A stretch of DNA of 64,000 nt from JAFARZ01 sp036490795 (GTDB lineage Bacteria > Actinomycetota > Actinomycetes > Streptosporangiales > Streptosporangiaceae): assembly GCA_036490795.1 (NCBI GenBank), contig DASXDG010000405.1:1-64000 (forward strand). The letters are read 5' to 3'. The notes under the pieces are model-generated. The model saw only the letters and a program-made list of their open reading frames with translations. It searched no databases and was not told the origin of the DNA. Numbering within the stretch: the first letter of the stretch is position 1; the number at the start of each line of letters is the position of its first letter. Below are positions 41,092 through 48,953 of this stretch, in pieces. Made by a program: the position numbers and the translations under genes.

Positions 41092-42171
41092 GTGATCCAG
41101 CCAGCCGCCCCGGAGGCAGGAGCCGCCATGCCGCGTGGTGACCTGCCCGACGTCAGCGTGCGCGTGAACAACTCGGCGTTGCCCGCGGCGGCCCAGGCGG
41201 ACCTGCGCTCGGTCACTGTCGAGGAGGACCTGTCGGCGCTGAGCATGTTCACTCTGGAACTGAGCAACTGGGACGACGTGCGGCTGGAGTTCTCCTGGTC
41301 GGACTCGCCGCTGTTCTCCGTCGGCAACGAAGTGGAGATCTGGCTCGGTCACACCGGTGACCTCGCCAAGGTGATGCTGGCCGAGATCACCAGCCTGGAG
41401 CCCGTATTCGGTACCGGCCAGGCGCCGCTGCTGATGGTCCGCGGCTACGATCATCGCCACCGGCTGGCGCGGGGCCGCAAGACCCGCACGTTCGTCCAGA
41501 TGAAAGACAGCGCGATCGCGAGCCAGATCGCCCGCGAGGCCGGGTTGCGGGCCCAGGTCGAGGACACGAAGGTCACGCTGGGCTATGTCATCCAGAGCAA
41601 CCAGTCGGACTGGGAGTTCCTGCGGCGCCGGGCCGGCCTGATCGGATATGAGATCTACGTCCGGGAGAAGGTTCTGTACTTCCGCTGGCCGCGGAACTCG
41701 ACCCCGCCCGTGGACAAGCTGTCCCTCGGCGCGGACATCACCGGGTTCAACCCGCGGCTGAGCACGCTAACCCAGGTCAGCGACATGACCGTCCGCGGCT
41801 GGAACGTCAAGGAGAAGAAGGCCGTCGCCGCCACGGCCCGCGCGGCGCCAAGCGGCGGCCAAGGGTCCGGCACGGTGGTCGCCCGCCGTGCGTTCGGCCC
41901 CGCGAGCGAGAGCATCCTTGGCCAGCCGGTACGGAGCCTGCCCGAGGCCGACCCCATTGCTCAAGGCCAGTTCAACGACATGGCGCTGGCTTACGTGCAG
42001 GGTGAGGTCGTCGCCGGCGGGCGGCCGCGGCTGCGAGCTGGCACCGTGGTGGACATCTCCGGGGCCGGCCGGACGTTCAGCGGTCCCTATTACGTCACCT
42101 CGGTCACCCACACGGTGACCACGGAACACGGCTACCAGACCTCCTTCACCGTGCAAAGGAACCTCACCTGA
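41092..42171 (+). CDS. Spike hub protein, gp27/late-control-D-like
   Basis: A 359-residue baseplate hub. VNNSALPAAAQADLRSVTVEEDLSALSMFTLELSNWD, EVEIWLGHTGDLAKVMLAEITSLEPVFG, and SDWEFLRRRAGLIGYEIYVREKVLYFRWP match the gpD/gp27 half of VgrG. The start is GTG 41092. In AFP and PVC this part and the gp5 part form one protein; here they are split into two genes, this one and the next, which overlap by one base. Confidence 0.88.
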   Translation: MIQPAAPEAGAAMPRGDLPDVSVRVNNSALPAAAQADLRSVTVEEDLSALSMFTLELSNWDDVRLEFSWSDSPLFSVGNEVEIWLGHTGDLAKVMLAEITSLEPVFGTGQAPLLMVRGYDHRHRLARGRKTRTFVQMKDSAIASQIAREAGLRAQVEDTKVTLGYVIQSNQSDWEFLRRRAGLIGYEIYVREKVLYFRWPRNSTPPVDKLSLGADITGFNPRLSTLTQVSDMTVRGWNVKEKKAVAATARAAPSGGQGSGTVVARRAFGPASESILGQPVRSLPEADPIAQGQFNDMALAYVQGEVVAGGRPRLRAGTVVDISGAGRTFSGPYYVTSVTHTVTTEHGYQTSFTVQRNLT

Positions 42172-42821
42172 TGGACGCGTATTCTTCGTCGCTCTCCTCA
42201 TCACTGGCTCCGCCCGGCGTCGACGAGCGCTTTTTCGGTGTGGTCATCGGCGTGGTGACAAACAACAAGGATCCCGACGGCCTCGGACGGGTCAAGACGA
42301 GCCTGCCATGGATGGCCGATCAGGTCGAAAGCGACTGGGCCAGGGTAGTCACCCCGATGGCGGGGCCGAATCGCGGCGCCTACTTCCTGCCCGACGTCGA
42401 CGACGAGGTGCTGGTGGCCTTCGAACACGGCGACCCAAGCGCGCCTTATGTGCTCGGCGGGCTATGGAACGGCAAGGACAAGCCACCGGCGTCCAACAGC
42501 AACGGCAAGAACGACGTGCGCGTGATCAGGTCACGCAGCGGCAGCATGGTCCGTTTCACCGATACAGAAAACGACGCGAAAGTCGAGATCACCGACAGCA
42601 GCGGCCGGAACACGATCGTGATCAGGACCAAGGACAACAGCATCACGATTACCGGCGCCGGCGACGTGACCGTCAGCGCGGGCAACGGGAAGCTGACCCT
42701 CACCGGCAAGAGCGTGGAGATCAGCGCCGCGTCCACCGTGAAGGTCGAGGCGCGGCAGAGCATGGGGCTTGAGTCGACAGGCACGCTGACCGTCAAGGGT
42801 CGCGTAGTGAACATCAACTAG
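42171..42821 (+). CDS. Spike protein, gp5/baseplate V-like
   Basis: A 216-residue protein. An OB-fold domain (FFGVVIGVVTNNKDPDGLGRVKTSLPWM, PDVDDEVLVAFEHGDPSAPYVLGGLWNGKDKPP) precedes a triple beta-helix built from short repeats (VEITDSSGRNTIVIRTKDNSITITGAGDVTVSAGNG...). It is the needle that carries the PAAR tip. No lysozyme domain is inserted. Confidence 0.9.
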   Translation: MDAYSSSLSSSLAPPGVDERFFGVVIGVVTNNKDPDGLGRVKTSLPWMADQVESDWARVVTPMAGPNRGAYFLPDVDDEVLVAFEHGDPSAPYVLGGLWNGKDKPPASNSNGKNDVRVIRSRSGSMVRFTDTENDAKVEITDSSGRNTIVIRTKDNSITITGAGDVTVSAGNGKLTLTGKSVEISAASTVKVEARQSMGLESTGTLTVKGRVVNIN

Positions 42822-42831
42822 GAGCTCTGCG

Positions 42832-43230
42832 ATGGGACAGCCGGCAGCCAAGCAAGGCGATCAGGTAGTCGCCACCGACATACACGTGGTCATGGTGCCC
42901 AGCCCGTCCGGGCCCACCCCCACGCCGTCGCCGCACCCCTTTACGGGAGTGCTCAACGGCGGCCTCAGCGCGAACGTCATGATCGGCGGCCGGCCTGCCG
43001 CGACGGTGGGGAGCACCGCGGTCAACACCCCGCCGCACCTGCCGGCCCCGCCGGGCACCAGCTTTCAGCGACCACCGTCCAACAGGGCCACCGTCCAGCA
43101 GGGAAGCCCGACGGTGAGAATCAACGGCAAGCCCGCCGCCCGGGCCGGCGACAAGGCCTTGACCTGCAACGATCCTGTCGACCTGGCGGCGGGCACGGTG
43201 GTGGCCGCCGGCGCCGTGCTGATTGGCTGA
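42832..43230 (+). CDS. PAAR-domain spike tip
   Basis: A 132-residue PAAR protein. Paired motifs VMIGGRPAATVGS and VRINGKPAARAGD, with HPFTG and ALTCNDP supplying His/Cys for the tip metal, are diagnostic. A proline-rich loop (SGPTPTPSPHPF) protrudes between them. AGGAGC precedes the ATG. Confidence 0.92.
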   Translation: MGQPAAKQGDQVVATDIHVVMVPSPSGPTPTPSPHPFTGVLNGGLSANVMIGGRPAATVGSTAVNTPPHLPAPPGTSFQRPPSNRATVQQGSPTVRINGKPAARAGDKALTCNDPVDLAAGTVVAAGAVLIG

Positions 43231-43233
43231 CCG

Positions 43234-43626
43234 GTGGCGGACACAGATTTCCTTGGCCTGGGCTGGGATTTTCCCATCCGCCTCAGCGAAGGGGGGCAGA
43301 TCGAGACCACTCGCGATGGCGACGAGAGCGTCCGTCAGTCGATCTGGACGATCCTGGCTACCTCACCAGGTGAACGGGTGATGCGGCCCGGCTTCGGCTG
43401 CGGCGTCCACGACCTGGTCTTCGGCGTCAACAACGCCGCCACCGCCACCGCGGTGTCCGGTGCCGTCCGCGAGGCCCTCGCCACCTGGGAGCCGCGCATC
43501 GACGTCCTCGACGTCAGCGCCGCCGCCGATCCGTCCCGCGCCAACGTGCTCCTCGTCGAGATCAGCTACCAGGTGCGCTCGACCAACAGCCGGTTCAACC
43601 TCGTCTACCCGTTCTACTTGGAGTAG
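43234..43626 (+). CDS. Baseplate wedge protein gp25-like
   Basis: A 130-residue GPW/gp25 protein: LGLGWDFPIRLSEGG at the start, then ESVRQSIWTILATSPGERVMRPGFGCGVHDLVF, and a C-terminal FNLVYPFYLE. This is the part that links the sheath to the baseplate and starts contraction. GTG 43234 follows the PAAR gene by 3 bp. Confidence 0.92.
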   Translation: MADTDFLGLGWDFPIRLSEGGQIETTRDGDESVRQSIWTILATSPGERVMRPGFGCGVHDLVFGVNNAATATAVSGAVREALATWEPRIDVLDVSAAADPSRANVLLVEISYQVRSTNSRFNLVYPFYLE

Positions 43627-43628
43627 CC

Positions 43629-46600
43629 ATGGAGGCGCCGCTCATCGACCCGCGGACGTACGACGGGATCGTCAAGCGCACCGCGCAGCTTGCCGGGGAC
43701 TTCAGTGGCTGGCGGCCAGCACCGGACGGGCAGCCAGACCCCGGCAGCGCGCTGATCGGGGTCTTCGGCCGCTTCGCCGAACTGGTGATAGAGCGCCTCA
43801 ACCGCTCACCGGACAAGCACTACCTCGCGTTCTTGAACCTCATCGGCGCCTCGCCACTCCCACCGCGGCCCGCGCGCGTGCCGCTGACCTTTAACCTCGC
43901 GGCGGGCAGCCCTGTCGACGCGGCGGTCCCGGCGGGCTCCCTGGCCGCGGCGCCGCCGCTTGCCGGTGAGCAGGACGAGGTGATCTTCGAAACCGAGCGT
44001 CCGCTCACCCTCACCCGGACCCAGCTCCGGGCGGTCTACGTCAGCGACACCGAACACGACACCTATGATGACCGCTTCGCGCGGGCGGCCGGCCCGAGCG
44101 ACGAGCCGTTCGCTGTGTTCACGGCCGGCCAGCCGTCGCCCCATCAGCTGTATCTGGCCTGCGATCCGCTGCTGGCTCAGCCGGGCGTCAAGGATGTGCT
44201 GGTCACGCTCGTGTCGCCGGACAGCTGGCAGTGGCTGAACTGGCCGGTCACGTGGGCGTACTGGGACGGGGCCGGCTGGCGCGCGATCACCGTCAGCTCC
44301 GAGGTGCGGGACGGCGCCTGGCGGGTGAGCCTGCCAGCCCTGCCCGAGCTGGCCCCGTCCCCGGTGGACGGGATCGAGGCGTGCTGGCTGCGTGCGGAGC
44401 TCGCGATGCCGCTCCCCCCTGGCGTCAGCGACCAGGTCCCCGAGTCGGTCGCCATCGGCGCCAGGGATCCACGGAACCTGACGCTGCCGCTGTCCCCGTT
44501 TCCCGCGGACAGTCCCGTCAAGCGGTTCTACTTGAGCGCGGACGAGGCGTTCGCCGCCGGAGGCGCTCAGGTGAAGATGCGGGTCCGGCTGGCCGAACCG
44601 GGCGCCGGCGACGTCCGGCTCGACTGGCTCTACCACGCGGAAACCGGGTGGGTGTCTCTGGGAAAGTCCGGCTCCGCGGGCCAGGAAGGCCAGCCGGACC
44701 AGGGAAACTCCGAGTTCAGCGACGGCACCCTGGCCTTCACCCGGGAAGGCGAGATCAGCTTCCGCGTTCCGATGTCGTGGCCGCGGACACTGCACCGCAC
44801 CCGCACCGGCCGCTGGCTCCGCATCGACATCACCGACGAGGCCGGGCAGTACACGACACCGCCGGTCATCTCGGAGCTCACCGTCGACACCGACTGGGCG
44901 CTGCCGCGGGCCGGTGACATCACCGTCAGCAGCAAGCAGGGCGCGCCTAGCGCCCCTGTCCCTGCGCCGGCCGCGTTCGCCAACGGCAGCGACATCGACC
45001 TGACCATGGATTTCTACCCGCTGGGTCATCAGCCTCAGTTCAACGACACCTGCTACGTCGCCTGCCCGGACGACCTGGCCAGGCCTGGCGCGGTCATCAC
45101 GCTCAGCGTGACGCTGGCCAACCCGCCGGGTTCGCCGCAGGATCCGGTCCCGCCGGTGCGCACCGACGGCAATCCGAAGATCGCCTGGGAAGTGTCGGAC
45201 GGCAGCCGGTGGCACTCCACCGACGCCGCCTACCTGTTCACCGGCAACGGCGAGGTGCTCCTCACGCTGCCCGATCCGCTCGGCCCAGGTGAGGTCAACG
45301 GTGCGCGGGGATACTGGATACGGGCACGGCTGGCCAGCGGGAACTACGGGAAGCCGGCCAGCTATGAGCAGAACGAGGACGGCACCTACACCTATACACC
45401 GGCGACCTTCGCTCCTCCGGTCATCAAGACCATCGAGGTGACCGCGACCGCGCCCGCGCAACGGCCGGCTCCGGTCAGCGCCTGCCTGAGCTACAACGAC
45501 TTCCGTTACATCAGACATGACCACGAGAACTCGCTGTTCCCTCCCTTTACCCCTACCGCGGACGACAGGCCGGCGCTCTACCTGGGGTTCGACCAGGTGT
45601 TCGGCCCGCATCCGGTGACGCTGTTCCTAGAGGTGGAACCACCCCTTCCCGAACAAGTGGCGGCCGAGCACCTAACCGGGTCCGAAGCAGCCACCTCTGT
45701 TCTGATCACCTGGGAATATTCCAGCCAGGACGGGTGGGAGCCGCTCGGAGCGGTGGACGAGACGCGAGGCCTGAGCGACCGCGGCCTGGTCACGTTCCCC
45801 GGGCCGGGGGACCTTGTCTCACGCCAGCGTTTCGGGCGGGCCCTGCACTGGCTTCGGCTGCGCTGGCAGACCGGCACGTTCCCGCTTCCGCCCCGGCTGC
45901 GGCGGGTGCTGCTCAACACCACCTGGGCGGCCCAGGTCACGACCGTGACCGACGAGATCCTCGGCTCCGGAACCGGCGACCCCGGTCAGGCGTTCACCGC
46001 GGCGCACACGCCCGTCCAGCCCGGCCAGCAGGTATCGGTGCGCGAACCCCGGGCACCGGTTCCCGCCGAGGAGCAGGCCATCGCCGACGTCGAGGGCGCC
46101 GATGCCATTTCCGTGATCCTCGACGCCGCCGGTCAGCCGGAAGAGATCTGGGTTCGCTGGCACGCCGTGCCGGACTTCTACCAGTCCGGCCCGCGGGACC
46201 GGCACTATACCGCCGACCCGGAATCCGGCGTGATCCGGTTCGGCGACGGCACATCCGCGATGATCCCGCCCATCGGGCAGAACAATATCCGGATGACGTA
46301 CCGCGTCGGCGGCGGCCAGCAGGGCAACCGGCCCAGCTCGACGATCGTCGAGCTGAAGTCCGGCATTCCCTACATCGAGGGTGTCACCAACAACCAGCCG
46401 AGCCAAGGCGGCGCGCCCGCCGAGCCGATGAACCGGGTGAAGGCGCGAGGACCGAGGGTACTGCGCCACCGCGACCGGGCGATCGCAGCGCAGGATCTCG
46501 AGGACCTGGCCCTCGCCGCGTCCGCCAATGTGGCCACCGCGACCGCTATCGTGCCGATATTCAATCCGAACAGCCTCTGGCTTGACCCGGATCACCCCAT

Positions 46601-47204
46601 CCCCACCCCCGCCCACGAAGAGGTGAAGGCAGGCCGGATGGGCGTGGTCATCGTGCCGGACGAGCCCGGCTCCGGCCGGCCGACGCCGAGCCTGGTCCTG
46701 CTCGGCCAGGTCCGGGACTACCTGCTCGATCGCTGCCCGCCCACCGCTGAGCTGTGGGTGTCCGGGCCGGAGTGGATCGCCATCTCGGTCCGGGCCACGG
46801 TCGCCGTCACCTCGGTCGACGAGGCCGGCCAGGCCATCGACAGGGCCAGGATGGCGCTCGAACGCTATCTGCACCCGCTGACCGGCGGGCGGGCCGGCCA
46901 GGGGTGGGCGCTCGGCACCTGGCCGCACGCCTCGGACCTGTCCGCGCTGCTCGAAACGGTCCCCGGCGTGGACTATGTGGACGGCCTGACCATGACATAC
47001 CAGCCGCGGACACCGGACGAGAGGCGCGAGCTTGAGCTTAAGCGGATCCTGGAGCGACCGCTCACCGAGCCGCCCGAGCCGCCGGAACTGCAGCGCGACC
47101 TAGTGGAGTGGCTGGCCCGCGCCCTGGTGTACTCCGGTCCGCACGACGTCAGCGTCGTGTTTGGAGTAAGCACCCGGGCCACCGCCGTGACCAGCGGACC
47201 GTAG
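43629..47204 (+). CDS. Large baseplate assembly protein (Afp11/gp6-like)
   Basis: A 1191-residue baseplate wedge protein, the largest of the machine. The N-terminus DPRTYDGIVKRTAQLAGDFSGWRP and GRFAELVIERLNRSPDKHYLAFLNLIG match the Pvc11 family. Several beta-rich modules follow (SGVIRFGDGTSAMIPPIGQNNIRMTYRVGGG is the gp47/J-like core), and PNSLWLDPDHPIP begins the final domain. It starts 2 bp after the gp25 stop. Confidence 0.9.
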   Translation: MEAPLIDPRTYDGIVKRTAQLAGDFSGWRPAPDGQPDPGSALIGVFGRFAELVIERLNRSPDKHYLAFLNLIGASPLPPRPARVPLTFNLAAGSPVDAAVPAGSLAAAPPLAGEQDEVIFETERPLTLTRTQLRAVYVSDTEHDTYDDRFARAAGPSDEPFAVFTAGQPSPHQLYLACDPLLAQPGVKDVLVTLVSPDSWQWLNWPVTWAYWDGAGWRAITVSSEVRDGAWRVSLPALPELAPSPVDGIEACWLRAELAMPLPPGVSDQVPESVAIGARDPRNLTLPLSPFPADSPVKRFYLSADEAFAAGGAQVKMRVRLAEPGAGDVRLDWLYHAETGWVSLGKSGSAGQEGQPDQGNSEFSDGTLAFTREGEISFRVPMSWPRTLHRTRTGRWLRIDITDEAGQYTTPPVISELTVDTDWALPRAGDITVSSKQGAPSAPVPAPAAFANGSDIDLTMDFYPLGHQPQFNDTCYVACPDDLARPGAVITLSVTLANPPGSPQDPVPPVRTDGNPKIAWEVSDGSRWHSTDAAYLFTGNGEVLLTLPDPLGPGEVNGARGYWIRARLASGNYGKPASYEQNEDGTYTYTPATFAPPVIKTIEVTATAPAQRPAPVSACLSYNDFRYIRHDHENSLFPPFTPTADDRPALYLGFDQVFGPHPVTLFLEVEPPLPEQVAAEHLTGSEAATSVLITWEYSSQDGWEPLGAVDETRGLSDRGLVTFPGPGDLVSRQRFGRALHWLRLRWQTGTFPLPPRLRRVLLNTTWAAQVTTVTDEILGSGTGDPGQAFTAAHTPVQPGQQVSVREPRAPVPAEEQAIADVEGADAISVILDAAGQPEEIWVRWHAVPDFYQSGPRDRHYTADPESGVIRFGDGTSAMIPPIGQNNIRMTYRVGGGQQGNRPSSTIVELKSGIPYIEGVTNNQPSQGGAPAEPMNRVKARGPRVLRHRDRAIAAQDLEDLALAASANVATATAIVPIFNPNSLWLDPDHPIPTPAHEEVKAGRMGVVIVPDEPGSGRPTPSLVLLGQVRDYLLDRCPPTAELWVSGPEWIAISVRATVAVTSVDEAGQAIDRARMALERYLHPLTGGRAGQGWALGTWPHASDLSALLETVPGVDYVDGLTMTYQPRTPDERRELELKRILERPLTEPPEPPELQRDLVEWLARALVYSGPHDVSVVFGVSTRATAVTSGP

Positions 47205-47214
47205 AGGAGAGCCG

Positions 47215-48171
47215 ATGCCGATTCCGCTGCCGGACCTGGACGACAGGAGCTTCGCCGAATTGACGGCGGAGGCCGCGACGCTGATCCCTGGCCTGGACCC
47301 GGCCTGGACCAACTACAACCCGAGCGATCCGGGCATCACGCTCGTCGAACTGCTGGCGTGGCTCACCGAGATGCTCTTGTACCAGGTCAATCAGATACCG
47401 CCGGCCAGCACAGAGAAGTTCCTCGAACTGCTGAACGGACATGACTGGGTCAGGCCGCCCGGAGTCAGCCTGGACGCCGCGATCCGGCAGACGATCCGCG
47501 ACCTGCGCGACCGCTACCGCGCCGTCACCGCCGAGGACTACGAATGGCTGGCGCTGCACGCCTGGCCTTCGACCGAGGAGGCCAGGCGGCTGCCTGGCGG
47601 CGGCAAGCTCATCCGGGCCAGCTGCATACCAGGGCGCGACCTGGCCGCCCCCGATCCCAAGGACCGGCGCGCCGACGCGCCGGCGCACGTCAGCCTGGTG
47701 GTCATCCCGGCGCCGGGAATTGCGGCCGACGAGGACGTGCTGTACGACGCGCTGTGGCGCTTCTTCGACGAACGCCGCACCCTGACCACCCGGCAGCATG
47801 TGGTGGGACCGCGCTATGTGCCCATCCAGATCTCCGCGAACCTGGCACTGCACGACGGCGCGGAGCCGCTCAAGGCGCTCGCCGCCGCCCGCCAGGATCT
47901 GATGACCTACTACGACCCGCTGACCGGCGGGCCCAACCGGAAGGGCTGGCCACTTGGCCGGGCGGTCTACCCGTCGGAGGCCGCCGCCGTACTCGAACGG
48001 GCCTGGCTGGTGGATTACGTGGAGGACGTCACGGTGACCCGCACCGTCCCAGCTGAGCGCACGGCGGCCGCGGACGGCGCCGTCGTGCTGGACGCCGACG
48101 AGCTCGTGCGGCTTGTCTCGACCGGGCTGGTCGGCTATGACGTGCACGGACGTCGCCATGTGGAGCCATGA
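47215..48171 (+). CDS. Baseplate wedge protein (Afp12/J-like)
   Basis: A 318-residue protein: IPLPDLDDRSFAELTAEAATLIPGLDPAWTNYNPSDPGITLVELLAWLTEMLLYQVNQIP, the N-terminal signature shared with Pvc12 and J-type baseplate proteins, then QTIRDLRDRYRAVTAEDYEWLA and QHVVGPRYVPIQISANLAL. It pairs with the preceding large wedge protein. GAGGAGAG precedes the ATG. Confidence 0.9.
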   Translation: MPIPLPDLDDRSFAELTAEAATLIPGLDPAWTNYNPSDPGITLVELLAWLTEMLLYQVNQIPPASTEKFLELLNGHDWVRPPGVSLDAAIRQTIRDLRDRYRAVTAEDYEWLALHAWPSTEEARRLPGGGKLIRASCIPGRDLAAPDPKDRRADAPAHVSLVVIPAPGIAADEDVLYDALWRFFDERRTLTTRQHVVGPRYVPIQISANLALHDGAEPLKALAAARQDLMTYYDPLTGGPNRKGWPLGRAVYPSEAAAVLERAWLVDYVEDVTVTRTVPAERTAAADGAVVLDADELVRLVSTGLVGYDVHGRRHVEP

Positions 48172-48953
48172 TGGACACAGCACGAGTGGGTAAGGCACCG
48201 GTCGACCTGGTGCCTCCGGCCAGCGGCTATCTCGATTACCTGCCTGCCCTCTTCCGCGCCGACCCGTTCGCCGGGCGGTTCCTGCTGGCCTTCGAGGCGG
48301 TGCTGAGCGGCCTGAATGACCAGCAGGGACTGGAAACGGTGATCGGCCGGATCGCTGACTTCTTCGATCCGGCCACGACCGAGCCCGATTTCCTGCCCTG
48401 GCTGGCCGGCTGGGTCGCACTCAGCCTGCGCGCCGACTGGGATGACCGGATGCGGCGCGACTTCATCGGTCAGATCGTGCCGCTTTACCGGCTGCGCGGC
48501 ACCCGGGCCGGCCTGCTGCGCGTGCTCACGCTATACACCGGGGAGCAGGTCCAGGTCTTCGACGCGTTCGACAAGCCACCCTATTTCTTCGAGGTGCAGC
48601 TGACGCTGAGCGAGCCCGACCCGAAGCTGCTGCGGGCCAAACAGCAGATAGCTCGCGCCATCATCGACCAGGAAAAGCCGGCGCACACCTTTTACGCACT
48701 GCGGGTCGTGGTGCCGACGATGCGGCTGGTGTCGGAGGAACTGCATGAGCGGACGGGCGCGCCGCTGCTGATCCTCGGCAAGAACACCGTGCTGGGAACG
48801 GACCCGGCGGATGAGGAGGAACAGGCCGATGGCCGATTATCCACTCCCCGAATACATCAACAAACGGGACCGGTATTTCGACGGCCAGTACCTGAAAGAC
48901 AAGGACTTCACCGACGAGCAGAACTATCAGCGCGACCGCGAGCACAGGATTAA
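48168..48953 (+). CDS. Tail protein I-like baseplate protein with odd C-terminus
   Basis: A 261-residue protein. SGYLDYLPALFRADPFAGRFLLAFEAVLSGL and FDPATTEPDFLPWLAGWVALSLRADW, then IVPLYRLRGTRAGLLRVLTLYTG, match the tail_P2_I family of eCIS baseplates. Its recognisable part ends near MRLVSEELHERTGAPLLILGKNTVLGT. The last 40 or so residues are read in another frame from inside the fibre gene, a 125-bp overlap, and look like chance sequence. A lost stop codon is likely. Confidence 0.85.
   Translation: MMDTARVGKAPVDLVPPASGYLDYLPALFRADPFAGRFLLAFEAVLSGLNDQQGLETVIGRIADFFDPATTEPDFLPWLAGWVALSLRADWDDRMRRDFIGQIVPLYRLRGTRAGLLRVLTLYTGEQVQVFDAFDKPPYFFEVQLTLSEPDPKLLRAKQQIARAIIDQEKPAHTFYALRVVVPTMRLVSEELHERTGAPLLILGKNTVLGTDPADEEEQADGRLSTPRIHQQTGPVFRRPVPERQGLHRRAELSARPRAQD

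Noticed and set aside
43806..45611. A 601-codon minus-strand open frame inside the large baseplate gene
   Set aside because: Arg/Gly/His-rich shadow of a strong coding frame on the other strand, as are the other long antisense frames in this GC-rich window.
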